From: Erysipelotrichaceae bacterium
GTDB taxonomy: Bacteria; Bacillota_I; Bacilli_A; RFN20; CAG-826
DNA length: 40,310 nucleotides
NCBI GenBank assembly: GCA_015058945.1
Contig: SVBF01000008.1
Span: forward strand, 1 to 40,310
Reading direction: 5' to 3'
In this document: positions 30,613-39,424 of the stretch, piece after piece
Position numbering within the stretch: the first letter of the stretch is position 1
How the letters are laid out: the number at the start of each line of letters is the position of its first letter
Translations under genes and position numbers: made by a program
The notes under the pieces: model-generated
The model's database searches: none
The model's input: only the letters and a program-made list of their open reading frames with translations
Told to the model about the DNA's origin: nothing

Positions 30613-31695
30613 ATGAAGCGGATTAAGGTCCTCATTGCCATCGCCGACCTGCGCGCTCGAGGCGGAGCGGAGATTTTCGTTTGCTCCCTCGTGGAAGCGT
30701 TGAGGCATAAGCCCGACGTCGAGGTGTACCTCCTCACGATCTACCAGGGTCACCACTCTTCTTTTGAGCCGCTTTTATCCGCTTTAGGCGATCATGCGCT
30801 TTGCTGTGAAAGAAAGAGACGAATCGACCTAGGTTCGGTTCGCCGTTTCCGCAAAATCGTGAACGCGATTAATCCGGACGTCATCCACACCCACCGCTCC
30901 TGCATGAATACCTATAACTTGGCTTTCGGAACGGGCGAAAAGCCTTGGCGTATCGTCCATACGATCCATAATCTTCCCGAAAAAGACATCCATCACCACG
31001 ACGACCGCATCAAGCGCAAACTGGACCATCGCGGCATGTTGACCTATGTCGGCATTTCCGAACAGATCACGCGACTAAGCAAAGACGCCTTTGACGCATG
31101 GCACATCGTTACGATCAATAACGGCGTCGTCCTCACCCATCCCGCCCCGCAGGAAAAGGCATACGACTTCATCATCGTCGCGGGATTCCGCAAAGCGAAG
31201 AACCATCCACTCCTCCTTCGCGCCTTTGCCAAGGTCAGAAGCGTTCACCCGGAGGCGACCCTGGTCTGCTGTGGCGACGGCCCAACTCTACCCGAAAGCA
31301 AAAAGATGGCCCACGACCTTGGCTGCGAAGAGGCGATCCAGTTTGTCGGCGTCGTGGAGGACGTGCCAAACTACCTGGCAAAATCCCGTATCTTTGTTCT
31401 ATCCTCCCTCTATGAGGGAAACCCGCTTTCCGTCATCGAGGCGATGGACGCCAAACTGCCCTTGATCGTCCCGGATGTCGGCGGGATCAAAGACGTCGTC
31501 GGCGAAGGCGAAAACGTCATCCTATATCCCATAAACGACGAAGAGGCATTGACTCGCGCGATGCTCCGTTTCTATGAGGATAGGTGCCTAGAAAAGCGCG
31601 GGGAACTCTCCTATCGGCTCGCCCAGGGCTACAACATCGAAGGGTGCGCGGAAAACTACCTCGCTTTATATCGTTCCATCGCGGATCGCCGTTAA
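30613..31695 (+). CDS. GT4-family glycosyltransferase
   Basis: The 360-residue protein has KVLIAIADLRARGGAEIFVCSL at the N-terminus, with the glycine loop of GT4 enzymes. HTHRSCMNTYNLAFG and VHTIHNLPEKD follow in the acceptor half. The donor half has IIVAGFRKAKNHPLLLRAFA, CCGDGP, VEDVPNYLAKSRIFVLSSLYEGNPLSVIEAMDAKLP and VGGIKDVV, with the E-x7-E motif in EGNPLSVIE. A TATAAT-like box lies about ten bases before the ATG. Its stop overlaps that of the convergent Wzy-like gene by 4 bases. Confidence 0.92.
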   Translation: MKRIKVLIAIADLRARGGAEIFVCSLVEALRHKPDVEVYLLTIYQGHHSSFEPLLSALGDHALCCERKRRIDLGSVRRFRKIVNAINPDVIHTHRSCMNTYNLAFGTGEKPWRIVHTIHNLPEKDIHHHDDRIKRKLDHRGMLTYVGISEQITRLSKDAFDAWHIVTINNGVVLTHPAPQEKAYDFIIVAGFRKAKNHPLLLRAFAKVRSVHPEATLVCCGDGPTLPESKKMAHDLGCEEAIQFVGVVEDVPNYLAKSRIFVLSSLYEGNPLSVIEAMDAKLPLIVPDVGGIKDVVGEGENVILYPINDEEALTRAMLRFYEDRCLEKRGELSYRLAQGYNIEGCAENYLALYRSIADRR

Positions 31696-33029
31696 TCGAT
31701 TTTGAACTTGTCCGTCTCAAGGGGCAGCGGGCAGGGCTTTACCTTTTCGCCTAAACGCTTGAGCCCTTCCGAGTCCTTATTAACTCTGAAACCGAAGGAC
31801 ACGCGTTTCCCTTTAAACGAGAGGTAAAGGCCTCCGTAATATCCTTTGGATACAAAGGCGAAGGCAAGGCCGAAAACGATGTGGTCGATCTTTTGGTAGA
31901 AGGTCACCAAGAACATTTGGAAGATGAAGAGATAGAGAACCAGCGCGAGCACCAAGCGGGATAGGCTCGACTTTTCCTTCCGCAGACGAATGAGGGGAAG
32001 GATCATCAATAACTCATACACGAGTAGCCCGATTATGCCAAAGGCAGCCATGATTTCCGTGAAGTTGTTGTGGGCAAACAGACCATCGATCGACTGATAA
32101 GAAACGTAGCCATACCCGTTGCCAAACATCGGGGACTTGAGGAAGAAGAGAATCGCGTCGCGGGAGAGTTCAAAACGCTCAATGAAGGAATTGTCGCCGC
32201 CGCTTAAGCCAAAGAAAGCGGCGAACATGCCATAGATCCTCTTGTTGAAATAGGACATCGCCGGCAATTGGAGCAAAGCGGCGAAAGCGACCGCGACCCC
32301 TGCGGTTATGCCAAGGACGATCAATTTCTTCCGCCCTTTGACCGCGAAGAAGGCGCTAAGGATGATGACCGCGGCAAGCGAGACGATGTTAGAGATCGAG
32401 CCGGTCGAGACGAGCAGCACCGCCATCACCAGGGCATAAAGAATCATGTACCACTGCTTCTTCCAAATGATGAGATAAAGCGCGACGAGAATCAGGATGA
32501 CAAAGTCGCGTCCCACATTGTTTTCGTTATCGAAGAAGCCGCCGAGTCGCCCGTCCTGTCCAAAGAAACGAAGGGCCAAGAATTCCGCTCGATAATGGAC
32601 GATAAAGTATACGGCGAACGCAAGGCCGCCTATGGCGATGGAAGCGATGGTCCACTTGAAATTCTCCCGCTCTTTGGCGAATTGATAGAGTGCGATGCCG
32701 AAGGCGGCTTGGAAATAGAGCGACTTGGGCAACGAGAATATGCGTCCGGCCATCAACGTCGACAAAATGGTCAAAAGACAGAACGCCACCGCGATCAAGG
32801 CATATTCGTCGAGACGGATTTCGCCATAGAGAAGTTCGTAGGCGACGATGGAGAGCACCATCGCCGCGCCAACCCCAAGGTTGACATAGTTCCAACCGCC
32901 GCGCCCCGAAAAAGAGAACAGCGTGAAGATATACGCCGCGATCAAAGCGACCGTGACGGCATATAAAGCCTTTCGGAACCCACCCCAGGCCTGGATTCGT
33001 GTCTTTTCGGTGCGCAGGAAGGTCAGCAT
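31692..33029 (-). CDS. O-antigen ligase / Wzy-like polymerase
   Basis: The 445-residue protein has about 10-12 hydrophobic helices and a large loop containing FFGLSGGDNSFIERFELSRDAILFF. The stretch FGNGYGYVSYQSIDGLFAHNNFTEIMAAFGIIGLLVYE matches the conserved motif of the Wzy_C/WaaL superfamily, with its HN pair and downstream Gly-rich helix. It would polymerise repeat units, or attach the polymer, on the outer membrane face. GGAGGAAG precedes the ATG at 33029, which lies just inside the end of the flippase gene, so the two are coupled. Polymerase and ligase cannot be told apart by sequence alone. Confidence 0.88.
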   Translation of the reverse strand: MLTFLRTEKTRIQAWGGFRKALYAVTVALIAAYIFTLFSFSGRGGWNYVNLGVGAAMVLSIVAYELLYGEIRLDEYALIAVAFCLLTILSTLMAGRIFSLPKSLYFQAAFGIALYQFAKERENFKWTIASIAIGGLAFAVYFIVHYRAEFLALRFFGQDGRLGGFFDNENNVGRDFVILILVALYLIIWKKQWYMILYALVMAVLLVSTGSISNIVSLAAVIILSAFFAVKGRKKLIVLGITAGVAVAFAALLQLPAMSYFNKRIYGMFAAFFGLSGGDNSFIERFELSRDAILFFLKSPMFGNGYGYVSYQSIDGLFAHNNFTEIMAAFGIIGLLVYELLMILPLIRLRKEKSSLSRLVLALVLYLFIFQMFLVTFYQKIDHIVFGLAFAFVSKGYYGGLYLSFKGKRVSFGFRVNKDSEGLKRLGEKVKPCPLPLETDKFKID

Positions 33030-35881
33030 TCTTTCTTCCTCCTCCACGCACCTTCGCAAAGATGTATCGTACCGATGATAAACGCCAGCAAGCAAACCAC
33101 CACGATCACGCCGTTGCCAAGGACGTTAAGGGTCAGCAACGGCAAAAGCTCGGCATGCCCAATCGCTAGGCCCCACATCCAACCGACGAAGCTTGTCAAA
33201 GCGACCGGCCACAAAGTCAAGCCGAGGCATTTGAAGATGGCGAAGATGAGGCGGCCCCTGAAGTTCGCGGTCCACACATAACAAAGGAACACAAATAAGG
33301 CGCCGAAGAGGAACGTCGGCAGCACGAAGTAGTACGGTATGCCATCGAAGAAGCTTTCCCCATAGGCCGATGCATTCAAGTCGATCACCCCATTCATCGG
33401 CATCGCCTCTTTCGTCGAGGACACGATGTTCACGTCGAGGGTATGGTTACGCCGACGGTAATCGAGGCCCACACTATCGCGCAATCCATCGCGGATACTG
33501 GTGTAACTCGGCGTGGCCATGATTTGGTAATGCATCTCATAATCCTTCGCGATCATTGAGGCATAGGTGAATATGGCATTTGGGCTTGTTTTGCTGAAGA
33601 AATCCGCAAAATCGCGGCTTTTTTCTTTTAGTCTCAGGTATTTCGCTTCATCCATGCCCTCCGGCATACCGTTGATGTAGATGTTGTTCACGGAGAAGAG
33701 TAGCGGCGCGCCTTCCTTGCTATTCAAGGTGAATAAATAGGGCTTGGAGAAGAAGTCATCGAGCGTGGTATAGGCATCGTCCTTCGCGATGATTTCCATG
33801 GCTAAGGACTCAGGAATATAGCAGCCGTATTCGGCGCCTCCGCGCGGTTGGATTCGCGTTGTTGTGGGTCGATAGAGAGGCAGGTCAATGCCCTCCATGA
33901 AGTACTCGTCGGAATAGTTGGCGACGTTGCAAAATTCGATGGGATGGCCATCGAGCGTGCCCCCTTCGACGTGGAAGTGTTCCTTACTTTCCCCGAAGGT
34001 GATGTACGTCTGGTAATAGTTGTCTTGCGCGGAGAGCAGGCTTTGCCACAAGGCGACATCCCAAAAGAACGTATGGGCATCGATGGTCGCGTCCATACTG
34101 ACCCAGGTCTGATCGCCGCTCGCGGCGTATTCCCGCGCCATATCGTTGAGGACCAACATCTTTTCGTGCATTTGGACTTGATAGCTCTCTTTGCCGCTTA
34201 GGCATGCAAAGCAAGAGAACGAGCCACCGAGAAGCACCAAAACCAACGCCGCGACCTTCCGATTAAGGGTGACCGTCGGCTTCCACGGGAGAGAAATCGT
34301 CCGATGTTTCTTCTTGGGGTCAAACCGGAAGGAGGCGTCATCCTCTCTAGCGGGGGCGTGCGTCATGTGATTGCGGAAGAGTTCAAACAAGTAAACGAGC
34401 TCTCGAGGCGATGAGGCGGCATAGGCGACGCCGAAGCAGGTGAAGACCACCACAGTCACCATCAACGCGAGGAACACCCACTTCAAATAGTCCTCCGGGC
34501 GGTAATCGAGAAAATACGCCGGCACCGCAAAGGCGGCAAAGAGCAGAAGGTTCAACGCCAGGGTCTTGAGGGCGCGCCATGGCATGCGGCCCAACAGTTT
34601 TCTGTTCGCAAAGAAATAGATGTCCAAGCTCACGCAGGTCATGGCGATGATCGTCGCAAGCAAAGCGCCACGTATGCCCCAAAGGAATATCAATGGGATG
34701 GAGATTGCGATGTTGGAAAGCGCCTCTACCAAGTTTTGAATCGCCATGCGCCTTGTGCTTTTTGAGGCCGAGATGAGCGAGACGCATACCGACCGCGCCG
34801 GTCCGAGTATGCCGATCAAGGCGAACAAGATGGGCAAAAGAGGGTCGATGTACTCCACGTCGTTGAAACCGCGAGTATATAGACGTAAGAACGGAATGGC
34901 GAGACATGCGGCGATCGTCATGACGGCCGAAGCCATCGTCATCGTGAACGACTCCAAAGAATCATGCAGTCGGAGGTATGTCTTTTTACCGGTTTGGTAG
35001 TCCTGCCCGATGGCGAACTGCCCGAAAAGCAGGGAGTTAACCGCCCCCTTCAGCGTGATAAAGATCAAGGCGTAAACCGAATAAACCGAGGCGATGTTCG
35101 CGGCGAGGATGATTGAAAGCAAAATGGTGTCCGTCGAGTCCATGACCGCACGGGCAAAAGCGGAGATGGTGAAGGCCGCGGTCGATTTCAGTTCCGGGGC
35201 GCCTTCCACCGGTTTAAAGGAAACCCATGGATACTTCTTGCGACGATAAACGTAATAAAGCACCGCTTTGATGATGCCCACGGCAAGCCCGGCAATCTGC
35301 ACCACGACGATGTCGCAGCCCAAGGAATAAAGAAGGATCTTGAGCAAAGTCATCGCGATACGCGTGCCAGCGTCGAAGAAAATCAAAATGTAGTGCTTGC
35401 CTTCCGCCTGCATCAGCATGTGAAGCGGGGAATACGTGAAGTACGGAATCGCCGTCCATGCGCCTTGAAGCAGCATCACCGCGACGATGGTCCAATATGG
35501 AACCTGAGTCTTAACGATGAGGGGGTAAAGAAAGGAAAGCCCAATGACGACAGCGACATATAAAATCGAGGCGCGGAGATAGAATCGGCGAATCCGATAC
35601 ATGGCCCCGTTAATCGAGGCTTGGTCCTTGTTCGCGACATATCGATAGAGCAAATTGATCGCCGCCGAGCCGATGCCGGTTTCGATTAATGCCGCATAGA
35701 CGAAAACCTGGTTGATGGAGTTGATCAAGCCGTTGGTGTCCGAACCATAGTTGCCGATCAACACCTTGGGCAAGAGGATGCCGCAAATGAAAATAAGGCC
35801 CTGCGAAATGATGTTGACCCAGAAGTTCAGGATGGCTTTGGAGGTCCTGCTCCGCTTGTTTTCGGTAATCGCTTCAGCCAT
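33023..35881 (-). CDS. Polysaccharide flippase fused to a C-terminal membrane module with a large ectodomain
   Basis: The 952-residue protein has two parts. Residues 1 to about 500 are a Wzx/MATE-like flippase with about 12-14 helices (start KAILNFWVNIISQGLIFICG; GLINSINQVFVYAALIETGIG), which moves lipid-linked repeat units outward. After a charged linker (505-535) comes a membrane helix (540-560, VAALVLVLLGGSFSCFACLSG), about 280 extracytoplasmic residues, and three helices at about 845-868, 880-905 and 915-940. One helix, an ectodomain and then three helices is the topology of MacB/FtsX-type permeases. YIPESLAMEII and LLFSVNNIYI recall MacB periplasmic core segments. No ABC ATPase is nearby. 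The single frame is uninterrupted. Usual flippases are 400-550 residues. The TAAAAT box and start lie within 16 bases. Confidence 0.8.
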   Translation of the reverse strand: MAEAITENKRSRTSKAILNFWVNIISQGLIFICGILLPKVLIGNYGSDTNGLINSINQVFVYAALIETGIGSAAINLLYRYVANKDQASINGAMYRIRRFYLRASILYVAVVIGLSFLYPLIVKTQVPYWTIVAVMLLQGAWTAIPYFTYSPLHMLMQAEGKHYILIFFDAGTRIAMTLLKILLYSLGCDIVVVQIAGLAVGIIKAVLYYVYRRKKYPWVSFKPVEGAPELKSTAAFTISAFARAVMDSTDTILLSIILAANIASVYSVYALIFITLKGAVNSLLFGQFAIGQDYQTGKKTYLRLHDSLESFTMTMASAVMTIAACLAIPFLRLYTRGFNDVEYIDPLLPILFALIGILGPARSVCVSLISASKSTRRMAIQNLVEALSNIAISIPLIFLWGIRGALLATIIAMTCVSLDIYFFANRKLLGRMPWRALKTLALNLLLFAAFAVPAYFLDYRPEDYLKWVFLALMVTVVVFTCFGVAYAASSPRELVYLFELFRNHMTHAPAREDDASFRFDPKKKHRTISLPWKPTVTLNRKVAALVLVLLGGSFSCFACLSGKESYQVQMHEKMLVLNDMAREYAASGDQTWVSMDATIDAHTFFWDVALWQSLLSAQDNYYQTYITFGESKEHFHVEGGTLDGHPIEFCNVANYSDEYFMEGIDLPLYRPTTTRIQPRGGAEYGCYIPESLAMEIIAKDDAYTTLDDFFSKPYLFTLNSKEGAPLLFSVNNIYINGMPEGMDEAKYLRLKEKSRDFADFFSKTSPNAIFTYASMIAKDYEMHYQIMATPSYTSIRDGLRDSVGLDYRRRNHTLDVNIVSSTKEAMPMNGVIDLNASAYGESFFDGIPYYFVLPTFLFGALFVFLCYVWTANFRGRLIFAIFKCLGLTLWPVALTSFVGWMWGLAIGHAELLPLLTLNVLGNGVIVVVCLLAFIIGTIHLCEGAWRRKKEC

Positions 35882-35969
35882 TGGCTTTTGTATTTTAACT
35901 GCGCATTAGCGCGAGCGCCACACGAAGGTCTCCGCCACATTCAAGCGAGCGCAGGCGGCACGATTTGGT

Positions 35970-35975
35970 TAAAAT
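35970..35975 (+). promoter_or_regulatory. -10-like box (TAAAAT) of the GT2 gene, leaderless arrangement
   Basis: TAAAAT ends 6 bases before the ATG at 35982. A TAAAAT on the other strand (35897-35892) serves the divergent flippase gene 10 bases before its start. Confidence 0.4.
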
Positions 35976-35981
35976 ACCCTT

Positions 35982-36767
35982 ATGTCGCCGAAAATCAGCG
36001 TGATCACTCCAATGCATAATGACGCGGAATACGTCCGCCAATGCATCGATTCCGTTTTGGCCCAAACCTATACGAACTGGGAGATGATCGTCGTGGACGA
36101 TTGCTCCACCGACGACTCCTTTGAAATCGTCAAATCCTACGGCTGCGAGAAAATCCGTCTCCTCCACAATGACAAAAACATGGGCGCCGCCTATTCCCGC
36201 AACAGAGCGCTTAGAGAGGCCGACGGCGATTATGTCGCCTTCCTTGACGCGGACGATTGGTGGGCCCCGGAGAAACTCGAACGTCAGCTCAAGTTCATGC
36301 AGGACCTACAAATCGCCTTTTCCTGCACCGCCTATTATCGTATGCGTGTGAATGGAACCCGGGTCATCATCACCGCCCCCTACATCATGAGCCACAAGCG
36401 CATGAAGAAATGCTCCTATGTCGGCTGCCTCACCGCGATGTACGACCGCCACAAAGTCGGGCTTATCCAAGTCGAGGAAACGATCCGGAAACGTAACGAC
36501 TATGCGATGTGGTTACAAGTTTCGCAAAGATTTGATTGTTATTTCCTTGCCGACCCGCTCGCCTATTACCGCGTCCGAGAGAATTCCCTTTCTCGCGTCT
36601 CGGATTTCTCCCTTTTAAGGTCCCATAAATACCTGTTCCGAAAGCAAATGAAGTACTCTTGGATCCATTCTTGGTTCTGCGCCGTGAGGAACGGATATAA
36701 CTCCTATCGGAAACGCAAACGCTACGTTCAGCCAGACGGCACCGAATTGTCAAACATCTTCAATTGA
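35982..36767 (+). CDS. GT2-family glycosyltransferase
   Basis: The 261-residue protein has a GT-A fold: SVITPMHNDAEYVRQCIDSVLAQTYTNWEMIVVDDCSTDDS at the nucleotide site, NMGAAYSRNRAL, and FLDADDWW near residue 88 carrying the metal-binding DxD. DYAMWLQVSQRFD follows in the acceptor region. No membrane segment is evident, so it acts on lipid-linked acceptors from the cytosol. It is followed 19 bases later by ugd on the same strand, suggesting co-transcription. Confidence 0.93.
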   Translation: MSPKISVITPMHNDAEYVRQCIDSVLAQTYTNWEMIVVDDCSTDDSFEIVKSYGCEKIRLLHNDKNMGAAYSRNRALREADGDYVAFLDADDWWAPEKLERQLKFMQDLQIAFSCTAYYRMRVNGTRVIITAPYIMSHKRMKKCSYVGCLTAMYDRHKVGLIQVEETIRKRNDYAMWLQVSQRFDCYFLADPLAYYRVRENSLSRVSDFSLLRSHKYLFRKQMKYSWIHSWFCAVRNGYNSYRKRKRYVQPDGTELSNIFN

Positions 36768-36786
36768 TTTATAAACCTTAGGCAGA

Positions 36787-37986
36787 ATGAACATCACAGT
36801 CGTCGGTATCGGATATGTCGGTTTGTCCCTCGCGGTCATGCTTTCCTCTCGCCACGATGTCATTGCCCTCGACGTCGACGAAAACAAAGTTCGTTTGGTC
36901 AATGAGCGAAAATCGCCGTTGCGCGACAAAGGCATCGAAGAGTGGCTCCAATCCAAAGCGCTCTCGCTTCGTGCGACGACCGAGGCAAAAGAAGCTTATG
37001 CCAATCCCAACTTCATCATCGTCGCGGCACCGACGAACTATGATGACACAACCCATCATTTCGATGTCTCCATCGTCGATTCCGTGCTCCGTCAAATCAA
37101 CGAGTTGTGCCCCGGCAAAACGGTGGTCATCAAATCCACGATTCCCGTTGGTTATTCTGCTAACGCATCTAAAGAGAACCCGGACATCAACCTCCTCTTC
37201 TCGCCGGAATTCCTTCGTGAAACCAAGGCTTTGGAAGACAACCTAAACCCGTCTAGGATCGTTGTTGGCTATGATGAAAATAATCCGGTTTTGCGCGAAA
37301 AAGCTTCCCTTTTTGCGGAATTATTGGCTTCCTGTGCGGAAAAGGAAAACGTTCCCATCTTGCTCACCGGCCTAGCCGAGGCCGAGGCCATCAAGCTTTT
37401 CTCGAACACCTATTTGGCGTTACGCGTCGCCTACTTCAATGAGTTGGATACTTACGCGATGTTCCATGGGTTGGACACCAAGGAAATCATCGATGGCGTT
37501 TGCCTCGACCCGCGCATCCAGGGCCACTACAACAACCCCTCGTTCGGCTATGGCGGATATTGCTTACCCAAGGACACAAAGCAGCTCCTCCACAACTATG
37601 AGGCCGTTCCTCAAAACCTGATTGAGGCCATCGTAAAGAGCAACACAACCCGCAAACAAGCCATTGCCGACGAGATTGAGAAGCAGGCCAAAGCCAGAGC
37701 CGATGCCCCCGTTATCGGCATCTATCGCCTCACGATGAAAACCGGCAGCGACAACTTCCGCCAGTCCGCCATTCTCGGGGTGATCGAGTTACTTCTGAAA
37801 AAGGGTATCAGTCTGATTCTGTTCGAGCCTGCTTGCGAGAAGTCTCCGGTCGCTGGCGTAAAACTAGTCAACAATCTTGCGGCTTTTAAAACCCAGTCCG
37901 ATCTCATCGTCGCCAATCGCATCGACCCGTCGTTAGACGGCTGTTTGGATAAAGTGTTTACCCGCGATTTGTTCCGCAGGGATTAA
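36787..37986 (+). CDS. ugd: UDP-glucose 6-dehydrogenase
   Basis: The enzyme oxidises UDP-glucose to UDP-glucuronate with two NAD. The 399-residue protein has the N-terminal NAD loop VVGIGYVGLSLAVML, APTNYDDTTHHFD, KSTIPVGYS, FSPEFLRE and the catalytic cysteine C259 in FGYGGYCLPKDTKQL. Length and motifs fit the short Ugd type (E. coli about 388). A related UDP-ManNAc dehydrogenase is less likely given YCLPKDTKQL. AGG lies 5 bases before the ATG. The product implies a uronic acid in the polysaccharide. Its stop overlaps that of the convergent gene by 4 bases. Confidence 0.93.
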   Translation: MNITVVGIGYVGLSLAVMLSSRHDVIALDVDENKVRLVNERKSPLRDKGIEEWLQSKALSLRATTEAKEAYANPNFIIVAAPTNYDDTTHHFDVSIVDSVLRQINELCPGKTVVIKSTIPVGYSANASKENPDINLLFSPEFLRETKALEDNLNPSRIVVGYDENNPVLREKASLFAELLASCAEKENVPILLTGLAEAEAIKLFSNTYLALRVAYFNELDTYAMFHGLDTKEIIDGVCLDPRIQGHYNNPSFGYGGYCLPKDTKQLLHNYEAVPQNLIEAIVKSNTTRKQAIADEIEKQAKARADAPVIGIYRLTMKTGSDNFRQSAILGVIELLLKKGISLILFEPACEKSPVAGVKLVNNLAAFKTQSDLIVANRIDPSLDGCLDKVFTRDLFRRD

Positions 37987-38723
37987 AGCCGTTTTTGAAT
38001 AAATAATGGAAGGTGGCGACGTAGCCACTTTTTAAATCCCATCCACCGAAAAGAGGAGCCTTTCAAAAACGGACGGTCGAAAGCGTCCAACTCCTTGGAG
38101 GATAAATATGGTTTCGCCTCGGGGGATAGCTTCCCTCCGATGAGGAGCTCGACAAACGGGAGAAAATCTTTCCGTGACATGTAGACGCCAGGAATCGCGG
38201 CGCGCGCTTCAGGCGAATTGAACCAGCGCTCAAAGTCCCAAGGAGATTCCAATCCTTTGGAAGAAGCCAGCAATAGTGATTCGCGGTTCCAAATCGCGGG
38301 ATGAAGGTTCATCGCGTATTTTTGCTCGCGATGGAGCAAACAGATGTTTTTCTCTTTTCGCTTCGTCTTGGCGGGATAGGGATACAGGCGGAGATAATCC
38401 AAACGCCTTTCCGAGCAGATGGATGCAAAGCGGGAGAGGTCAAAGGGACGCCCGGCGGGAACATAATAGTCGTCGAGCATCAGCAAAACATATTCGTCCG
38501 GCACGAGTCGCAGCGCCGCTTGGACGCGCTCGGAAAAAGACGCGGATCCCGCGGTGGCAAAAGCCGCATTGGCAAATTCGCCCTCCCCAAAGTCGGAGAC
38601 AACGAGGACTTTGGAAAAGCCATACATTGATTTTAGGTGCGCGCAAGACTTGTCGACGGTTGGCCAAAGATCGCGATAGGCTTCGCAGGTGAGGTATACA
38701 AGAGAACAAGCGGGCGCACTCAT
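37983..38723 (-). CDS. Probable glycosyltransferase of GT-A type (unassigned family)
   Basis: The 246-residue protein begins SLVYLTCEAYRDLWPTVDKS and has LVVSDFGEGEF and YVLLMLDDYYVPA near residues 88-100. The DDY element resembles the DxD metal site of GT-A glycosyltransferases. The end is basic (KKWLRRHLPLFIQKRL), suggesting membrane association. I do not recognise a precise family. Location next to ugd and the GT2 gene supports a role in the same polysaccharide. It overlaps ugd tail to tail by 4 bases. Confidence 0.6.
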   Translation of the reverse strand: MSAPACSLVYLTCEAYRDLWPTVDKSCAHLKSMYGFSKVLVVSDFGEGEFANAAFATAGSASFSERVQAALRLVPDEYVLLMLDDYYVPAGRPFDLSRFASICSERRLDYLRLYPYPAKTKRKEKNICLLHREQKYAMNLHPAIWNRESLLLASSKGLESPWDFERWFNSPEARAAIPGVYMSRKDFLPFVELLIGGKLSPEAKPYLSSKELDAFDRPFLKGSSFRWMGFKKWLRRHLPLFIQKRL

Positions 38724-38768
38724 GGGTATAGGGATATCGTAGGTACCCGAGGTTTTCTTGGCAATGCG

Positions 38769-39302
38769 TTATTCCTTAATTTTTCCTTTGTGGAAGGTGA
38801 TCCACTGGTTTTCCGAACTCGACAGGGAAAGCGAGGATACGACAAACTTGCCCGAACGGTTAATCCCGCCGAGATAAATGGAATCCTTCTTCTCGGGTAG
38901 AGTGAACTCCACCACGATCTCCCCGCTTTGGAACGGAGGGCAGCGAAAGCCGTATCCCTTGGGGTCACGAATCAGGAAAGTATCGGGGCCATCGCGAAGC
39001 AAAGGCTCCACTTCGACACGGGCGAGCAACGCATATCCTTCTTTTGTTTTTTCGTATAGGGCCAGATTGGTAAGCGATCGTTCTCTCCGTTCTTGGTTCA
39101 CGACGCGGATGGATAGCTTCACGATGCGGGGGTCCAAATCGATGATCCTCTTCGCGCTGAAGGCGACTTCTCCGGAGCGGTAAAGGTAGATACCAAAGCG
39201 AACCAAAACGAAAACCACGACCATGGCAACGGTCGACAGGACCACCGGGAGAACCGGGAATCCGCCAGGTGTCGTTTCGAGAACAATCATCTGCATGGCC
39301 AT
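38769..39302 (-). CDS. Membrane-anchored protein of unknown function
   Basis: The protein, about 177 residues, has one N-terminal hydrophobic helix (LPVVLSTVAMVVVFVLVRFG). A mostly beta-strand domain follows, with repeated hydrophobic-polar strands such as LSIRVVNQERRERSLTNLALYEK and GEIVVEFTLPEKKDSIYLG, as in an immunoglobulin-like fold. The domain could lie on either face of the membrane. Starts at 39308, 39302 or 39296 are possible and none has a ribosome site. No family recognised. Confidence 0.6.
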   Translation of the reverse strand: MAMQMIVLETTPGGFPVLPVVLSTVAMVVVFVLVRFGIYLYRSGEVAFSAKRIIDLDPRIVKLSIRVVNQERRERSLTNLALYEKTKEGYALLARVEVEPLLRDGPDTFLIRDPKGYGFRCPPFQSGEIVVEFTLPEKKDSIYLGGINRSGKFVVSSLSLSSSENQWITFHKGKIKE

Positions 39303-39424
39303 GAGCATACACCATAACGCGGGTAAGATGGGGTGAAAACCCTTTCAATTCCAAGTCTCGGCAATTGCCCCTAGCAAAGAAGCACCAACGGGATAAAATC
39401 ATTTCCAATAAAGGGGTTCTCAAT

